DNA of 64,000 nt from Bradysia coprophila (lineage: Eukaryota; Arthropoda; Insecta; Diptera; Sciaridae): the NCBI RefSeq assembly GCF_014529535.1, contig NW_023503616.1, forward strand, positions 3,844,001 to 3,908,000. Direction: 5' to 3'. Made by a program: the position numbers and the translations under genes. Within the stretch, counting starts at the first letter, position 1; each line of letters begins with the position of its first letter. Under the pieces are notes generated by a model, which worked only from the letters and a program-made list of their open reading frames with translations, was not told the DNA's origin and ran no database searches. This document shows, piece after piece, positions 62,401-64,000 of this stretch.

Positions 62401-64000
62401 GACCGCGTTCAGGGAAAAAGCCAAACGGTGCGAAGATATTGTTACGTTAACTGGACGTGGAAAAGATGATCCGTGCTTAAAAGTCTTGAAAAACATTCAG
62501 AAGACAATTTGTAACATCGAAAAAGAAATCGATAAAAACGAAGTCGTTATGGAGCAGAAGAGAAAGCCTGTAAACGAAACTTTAGCAATATTAGATGAAC
62601 TACAGGAATGTATTGCTAGTATTCGGGAACAAGGTCCCATGGACCAAACCGTCACGTTAACAGATCAAGAGGACATCACATTATTGAAATCCTTAGCAAA
62701 GCCATTGGAAGATATTCATAAATGTTTGCTCGAAATTAAAGAAGTCACCGCTTTCGACAGCATCAAACAATTATCGGATTCGGGTGATCTAGACGCATTG
62801 AAAAAAATAGCTCAACCTCTGCAAGATGTCGTTGATTCACTAAAAGTGGTAACGCAAGAACAGCAGGTTATTGATCCTATTCGATCAATGTCTTCGGTGG
62901 AGCCTATGTCCGAATTAAAAAGTATTGCTCAGCCACTTCAGGAGTTGCACAATTGCATTGGATTGATTCAACACGAAACACAGACAGTGGATGCAGTGAA
63001 TAGTCTCGAATCATTTGCACCATCGTTGAAGGTAGCACGACCATTGGCCGAATTACAAAACTGTATCGGTAAAATTCTACAACATATTTGCGAACCGTTG
63101 GAAGATATGTCCACCATGGACGATATATCTGCCTTGAAAACAAGTGCAGATGTAGCACCGGAATTTGCAGACAACGTTGTAGAAATCCATGAACGCCTTG
63201 CCGTAGAAAACGTATCTGGTAATGTAGTACCAGATTTCATGATTAATAAAGCTAAAGCGAATACCATGATTGAGGAATTGAAAGAATGTTTGGCTACTGT
63301 GCAAGATCAGCTAGTCTACGAAAATGTTGAGAATATTCCATCGAAAAGGGAGGCGATTGCAGCTGTTACAAAACCCATTCAGGAATTGGAAAAATGTTTA
63401 GCATCGATTCAGCAACAAGATATAGAAGACGCTGTCGAATCAGTATCAACTCAGACGAACTTGTCGTCGTTAAAGGTTTTGTTGGAACCGCTTCAGGTTC
63501 TCGATATGAATATTGCTAAGATTCAAAGAGAACAATGTTTGACTCAGCCTCAGACCCTACAACACCTTGCTGCAAATGTAGCTGATCTACAAGCCTTTAT
63601 TAGCGAACAGGCTGAAGATATAACAGAGAGTTGTGGTCACGTCACTGAAGCCTTTTCAAATACAGCTGAAGACCTGCAGCGATGTATCGCATCGATAAAT
63701 CACCCGAATGTCATGGAAGCACTGGAGTCTCTATCTTCGCAAACTGCACTATCTGATTTGAAAACTTTGATCAAACCAATTCAGGAACTTCAACGTTGTT
63801 TGGAAATTCATGAAAATATTTGCGTACAAGAAGCTAAAGAATTAAGCTCAGAAGAAAATCTATCTTTGCTTAAAATGATAGCTAATCCTCTACTGGAACT
63901 GAAACAATCTATTGCTTCAATTGAAATGCAAACGAAGTTAGATGTTTTTGAATTGCTGTCGGCTCATGAAGGTACTAAGCAGACTGCAAGACCAGTTCTT
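44480..64000 (+). CDS. Giant Ig-domain (titin-like) protein with helical-repeat array, 5' part
   Basis: Incomplete: runs past the window end; 2001 residues seen. Exons: 44480-44489, 48290-48428, 57386-57677, 57742-57863, 57918-58033, 58105-58140, 58204-58253, 58311-58344, 58402-58620, 58800-59098, 59199-59493, 59551-59871, 59931-64000 and on. All phases agree. Seen: seven I-set Ig domains to about residue 700. Domains 3, 5 and 7 share the pattern RAVLT-x-EG, LECKVIGVP, WFKDG, GTYTCEA-x-NCMG; domains 2, 4 and 6 follow the pattern PPxF, WYR/WYN, EWKCV. Then an acidic, low-complexity linker (about 700-1020) and an array of helical units of about 38 residues with the core PLxELxxCLxxIQ. Insect proteins of this build are muscle sarcomere or cytoskeletal giants of the titin class; I cannot tie it to one named fly gene. 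The first exon (MST plus one base) is supported only by phase and by the lack of another Met. Confidence 0.85.
44490..48289. other. Intron 1 of the Ig-protein gene
   Basis: 3.8 kb. Contains foldbacks at about 46810-46935 (hairpin centre CGAGGCGAATCCAGCCGAGGTC) and 47043-47196 (arms of about 50 bases, ends GGTTTTTAAAAATTCGAGG). A 390-base open stretch at 45469-45858 is AT-rich and unlike any protein. No RNA gene was seen. Confidence 0.5.
47043..47196. repeat. 154-base foldback with 50-base arms
   Basis: The left arm (GTTTTTAAAAATTCGAGGTG onward) is the near-exact reverse complement of 47147-47196. The loop contains AACCGAGGTTTACCGAGGTT. It lies within intron 1 of the Ig-protein gene. Confidence 0.85.
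48563..48748. mobile_element. 186-base MITE nested in a dispersed repeat
   Basis: The ends GGCAGAGTAAA and its imperfect complement AACTCTGCC carry matching inner blocks (CAAACCAGGCAGGAGCG with CGCTCCTTCCGGTTTA). Flanks TGACACCGCC and TGACACCACC look like a slightly diverged target-site duplication. A partial relative lies near 4761-4812. Confidence 0.7.
53825..53913 (+). CDS. Candidate alternative first exon of the Ig-protein gene
   Basis: ATG in a strong context (AAAACAATGG) opens MGQQCSQCCKC and continues for 29 codons plus AG, ending at a GTATAA donor. The phase fits the exon at 57386, where the join gives KRTCNDRP. Gly2 with Ser6 fits an N-myristoylation signal, and the adjacent cysteines could be palmitoylated, which would give a membrane-anchored isoform. 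The donor is weak and there is no transcript evidence, so this is a hypothesis. Confidence 0.35.
54302..54452. mobile_element. 151-base foldback MITE
   Basis: Arms of about 38 bases (54302-54339 and 54413-54452) are near-perfect reverse complements with the core TTTTGAAAACCG and ACATTTTCTGTTTC. The middle is AT-rich. Confidence 0.8.
55186..55258 (+). tRNA. tRNA-like sequence, probably tRNA-derived or pseudo-tRNA
   Basis: Folds as a 73-nt cloverleaf: acceptor TCCACGG with CTGTGAA (one mismatch, one G-U), D stem GCTC/GAGC, T stem GTGGG/CCCAC (perfect), and an encoded CCA at the 3' end. Box A (TAGCTCAATGG) fits. Box B reads GGTTCGGTCC, with G where tRNAs have invariant A58. The anticodon stem has a mismatch and a wobble, and the base at position 33 is C rather than U. 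The anticodon would be TGC by position, or GCA if the loop is shifted. A functional tRNA is therefore doubtful; a pseudogene or SINE head is more likely. Confidence 0.5.

Overview
The window is nuclear DNA from an insect, most likely a fly and perhaps a nematoceran such as a fungus gnat. It is AT-rich, most introns are 50-120 bases with GT-AG ends, and the proteins match insect families (CYP9 P450, RpL8, Mcm7, Ac45, PAPST2). The species assignment is inference. Gene models were built by hand from splice sites and reading phase; every join in the named genes keeps the frame.

Layout: a CYP9-type cytochrome P450 (692-2639, minus); a repeat-rich gap with an 8-bp-TSD MITE; POP5, an RNase P/MRP subunit (5576-6149, minus), divergent from RpL8 (7605-8446, plus); the Golgi PAPS transporter SLC35B3 (10025-11450, minus), head to head with Mcm7 (11982-14654, plus) across 531 bases holding two E2F-like sites; the V-ATPase accessory subunit Ac45 (18733-20335, minus), tail to tail with Mcm7. 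The space between Mcm7 and Ac45 holds a tandem duplication of their shared 3' ends, a decayed retroelement fragment and a 580-base foldback.

Further right: a MARCH8-like RING-CH E3 ligase (25466-27140, minus, with a candidate first exon near 35.0 kb); an intact non-LTR retrotransposon ORF of 1212 residues (29726-33364) that may lie in the first intron of that ligase; a DHHC palmitoyltransferase of the ZDHHC3/7 type (37343-38701, plus); a two-exon gene for an 83-residue secreted cysteine-rich peptide (39581-39908, minus); a 1.9 kb nested palindrome (41425-43357); and the 5' part of a giant Ig-domain muscle-type protein (44480 to beyond 64000, plus), with 2001 residues in view: seven Ig domains and then a long array of about 38-residue helical repeats.

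The genes are mostly unrelated housekeeping genes and do not form a pathway. The less ordinary content is the helical-repeat array of the Ig giant, a possible alternative dually acylated N-terminus for it, the small cysteine-rich peptide, the Mcm7/Ac45 tail duplication, and many foldback elements, including two with clean 8-bp target-site duplications.
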